Shown here: one piece after another, positions 62,849-64,000 of the stretch
How positions within the stretch are numbered: the first letter of the stretch is position 1
Layout of the letters: every line of letters starts with the position of its first letter
Origin: Paenibacillus bovis
Lineage (GTDB): Bacteria > Bacillota > Bacilli > Paenibacillales > Paenibacillaceae
Direction: 5' to 3'
DNA length: 64,000 nucleotides
Assembly (NCBI RefSeq): GCF_001421015.2
Contig: NZ_CP013023.1
Coordinates: 2,659,501-2,723,500, forward strand
Position numbers and translations under genes: made by a program
Notes under the pieces: model-generated
The model's input: only the letters and a program-made list of their open reading frames with translations
What the model was told of the DNA's origin: nothing
Databases searched by the model: none

Positions 62849-63859
62849 ATGGAACAGACATTTCGTGCATATGTATTGGAGAAACAAGGTGAAGAAGTCA
62901 CAGGCTCGATCCAGCAGTTAAGCGCTGATCAACTGCCTGAAGGTACAGTAACTGTAAAAGTATCCTACTCGGATGTTAATTATAAAGATGGACTTGCCAG
63001 CCGGACAGATGGCAAAGTGGTGAATGAATATCCATTTGTACCGGGCATTGATCTATCCGGTGAAGTAGTAAAATCTGAAGACAGTGCATTTCAACCCGGA
63101 GACCAAGTACTCTGTACCGGCTACAAGCTGGGAGTAAGCCACTATGGCGGTTACAGTGAATACGCCAGGGTCCCTGCAGAATGGCTGGTGAAGCTGCCAT
63201 CCGGTCTGAGTGCACAAGAAGCCATGATGATCGGTACAGCAGGCTTTACAGCTGCTTTATCTGTAGATGCACTCGTACAAGGAGGCGTACAGCCGCATGA
63301 TGGTCCGGTACTCGTAACCGGCGCAACCGGTGGCGTGGGTACAATGGCTGTATCTATCTTGAGCCGGTTAGGCTATGAGGTACATGCTTCCAGCGGCAAG
63401 GCGGAGCAGAGCGAATGGCTGCAAGAGCTGGGTGCCAGTCAAGTAGTAGCCAGACAGGAGACTGAACAACCTGTTAAGGGAGCACTCGGCAAAACAGCGT
63501 GGGCAGGCATTATTGATCCTACTGGTGGAGCTGCGCTTGGTGAACGGCTCAAGACAGTCAAGTATCGCGGTGTTGTTGCGGTATCCGGCAATACAGCAGG
63601 AGTAAAGTTTGAGAGCAGTGTATTTCCTTTTATCCTGCGCGGCGTACAATTAATTGGAATTGATTCGGTATTTTGTCCGGTAGATATCCGTCAGCGTATC
63701 TGGAATCAGCTGGCAGCGGACTGGAAGCCCGAAACAGCGCTGCAGCAGGGAATCACGGTATACGACATGGAAGAGATTCCCCAGGCACTGGCAACCGTAT
63801 TGGCAGGCCAGGCAGTAGGCAGACAGTTGATCCGTATCCATAGTCAGCCGGAAGCTTGA
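62849..63859 (+). CDS. AcuI-type acrylyl-CoA reductase / quinone oxidoreductase of the MDR family
   Basis: This 336-residue zinc-independent medium-chain dehydrogenase is of the YhdH/YhfP (AcuI) group. It has SYSDVNYKDGLASRTDGKVV, PFVPGIDLSGEVV, LCTGYKLGVSHYGGYSEY, then the NADPH loop VTGATGGVGTMAVSIL near residue 153, and FILRGVQLIGIDSV near the end. AcuI enzymes reduce acrylyl-CoA to propionyl-CoA; others in the group reduce quinones, and the sequence alone does not decide. AGAGGGTGG lies upstream of ATG 62849. Confidence 0.9.
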   Translation: MEQTFRAYVLEKQGEEVTGSIQQLSADQLPEGTVTVKVSYSDVNYKDGLASRTDGKVVNEYPFVPGIDLSGEVVKSEDSAFQPGDQVLCTGYKLGVSHYGGYSEYARVPAEWLVKLPSGLSAQEAMMIGTAGFTAALSVDALVQGGVQPHDGPVLVTGATGGVGTMAVSILSRLGYEVHASSGKAEQSEWLQELGASQVVARQETEQPVKGALGKTAWAGIIDPTGGAALGERLKTVKYRGVVAVSGNTAGVKFESSVFPFILRGVQLIGIDSVFCPVDIRQRIWNQLAADWKPETALQQGITVYDMEEIPQALATVLAGQAVGRQLIRIHSQPEA

Positions 63860-64000
63860 TCGCGCAGGCTACAGAAAATACAGAATAATGATGAGAGCAA
63901 ATCGTATTTATTGCTGATAAATAGCTGTATGAAGGGAAATCGGGTTTTGAAGATGCATGAGCATTCATGATTGGATAATTCCTATCCTATTGATACGGTG

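Overview
The window is a stretch of a Firmicutes chromosome, most likely from Paenibacillus or a close relative. Evidence: the order rpsB-tsf-pyrH-frr-uppS-cdsA-dxr-rseP-proS-polC-rimP-nusA-rnpM-ylxQ-infB-rbfA-nrnA-truB-ribF-rpsO-pnp-mlpA-dut-asd-dapG-dapA-rnj-ftsK-ymfF-ymfH-ymfI-DUF3388-rodZ-pgsA-cinA-recA-recX-rny-ymdB-spoVS-miaB-ricA closely follows Bacillus subtilis, with Gram-positive PolC, RNase J, RNase Y and SpoVS, but with differences typical of Paenibacillaceae (archaeal/eukaryotic-type ProRS, short EF-Ts, dUTPase next to the M16 peptidase). Almost every gene is on the + strand. I see no tRNA, rRNA, CRISPR array, insertion sequence or prophage.

Layout. 1-1865: end of a motility-linked cluster (3' end of a FapA/DUF342 gene, a small conserved protein, a SwrB-like membrane protein, an MltG-like protein without catalytic domain). 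2088-9576: translation and envelope genes (S2, EF-Ts, UMP kinase, RRF, undecaprenyl-PP synthase, CDP-DAG synthase, DXP reductoisomerase, site-2 protease). 9937-16005: ProRS and PolC. 16298-27280: the rimP-nusA-infB operon, ribosome maturation, S15 and PNPase. 27425-32545: M16 peptidase, dUTPase and the asd-dapG-dapA aspartate/DAP branch. 33086-37819: RNase J and FtsK/SpoIIIE. 38084-39157: a single minus-strand accessory gene (secreted stalk-domain protein). 39532-46526: paired M16 proteins, SDR, DUF3388, RodZ, YajQ, PgsA. 46685-53512: CinA, RecA, RecX, RNase Y, YmdB, SpoVS. 53740-55446: PduL-type acyltransferase and an L,D-transpeptidase. 55704-57745: MiaB and RicA. 57873-63859: accessory metabolism (tandem GNAT, thioesterase, an NrtR-like Nudix regulator with nicotinamidase and nicotinate phosphoribosyltransferase, an AcuI-type reductase).

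How the genes work together. RNase J, PNPase, RNase Y, RicA and RnpM make this an RNA-processing-rich region; asd-dapG-dapA feeds lysine, peptidoglycan and (if made) dipicolinate; the Nudix-pncA-pncB set is a complete nicotinamide salvage route with a probable dedicated regulator.

Most interesting signals are regulatory. There is a structured candidate RNA in the asd leader, a perfect 18-bp inverted repeat just upstream of the DUF3388 gene, terminator hairpins directly in front of the start sites of uppS, polC and ymdB that force read-through, an attenuator in the rimP-nusA leader, a probable ATT start codon in ymdB, and candidate operators around the NAD-salvage genes. Several sporulation genes usual at these positions (ylxY, ymxH, dpaA/dpaB, tepA) are absent although spoVS keeps a near-consensus sigma-H promoter.
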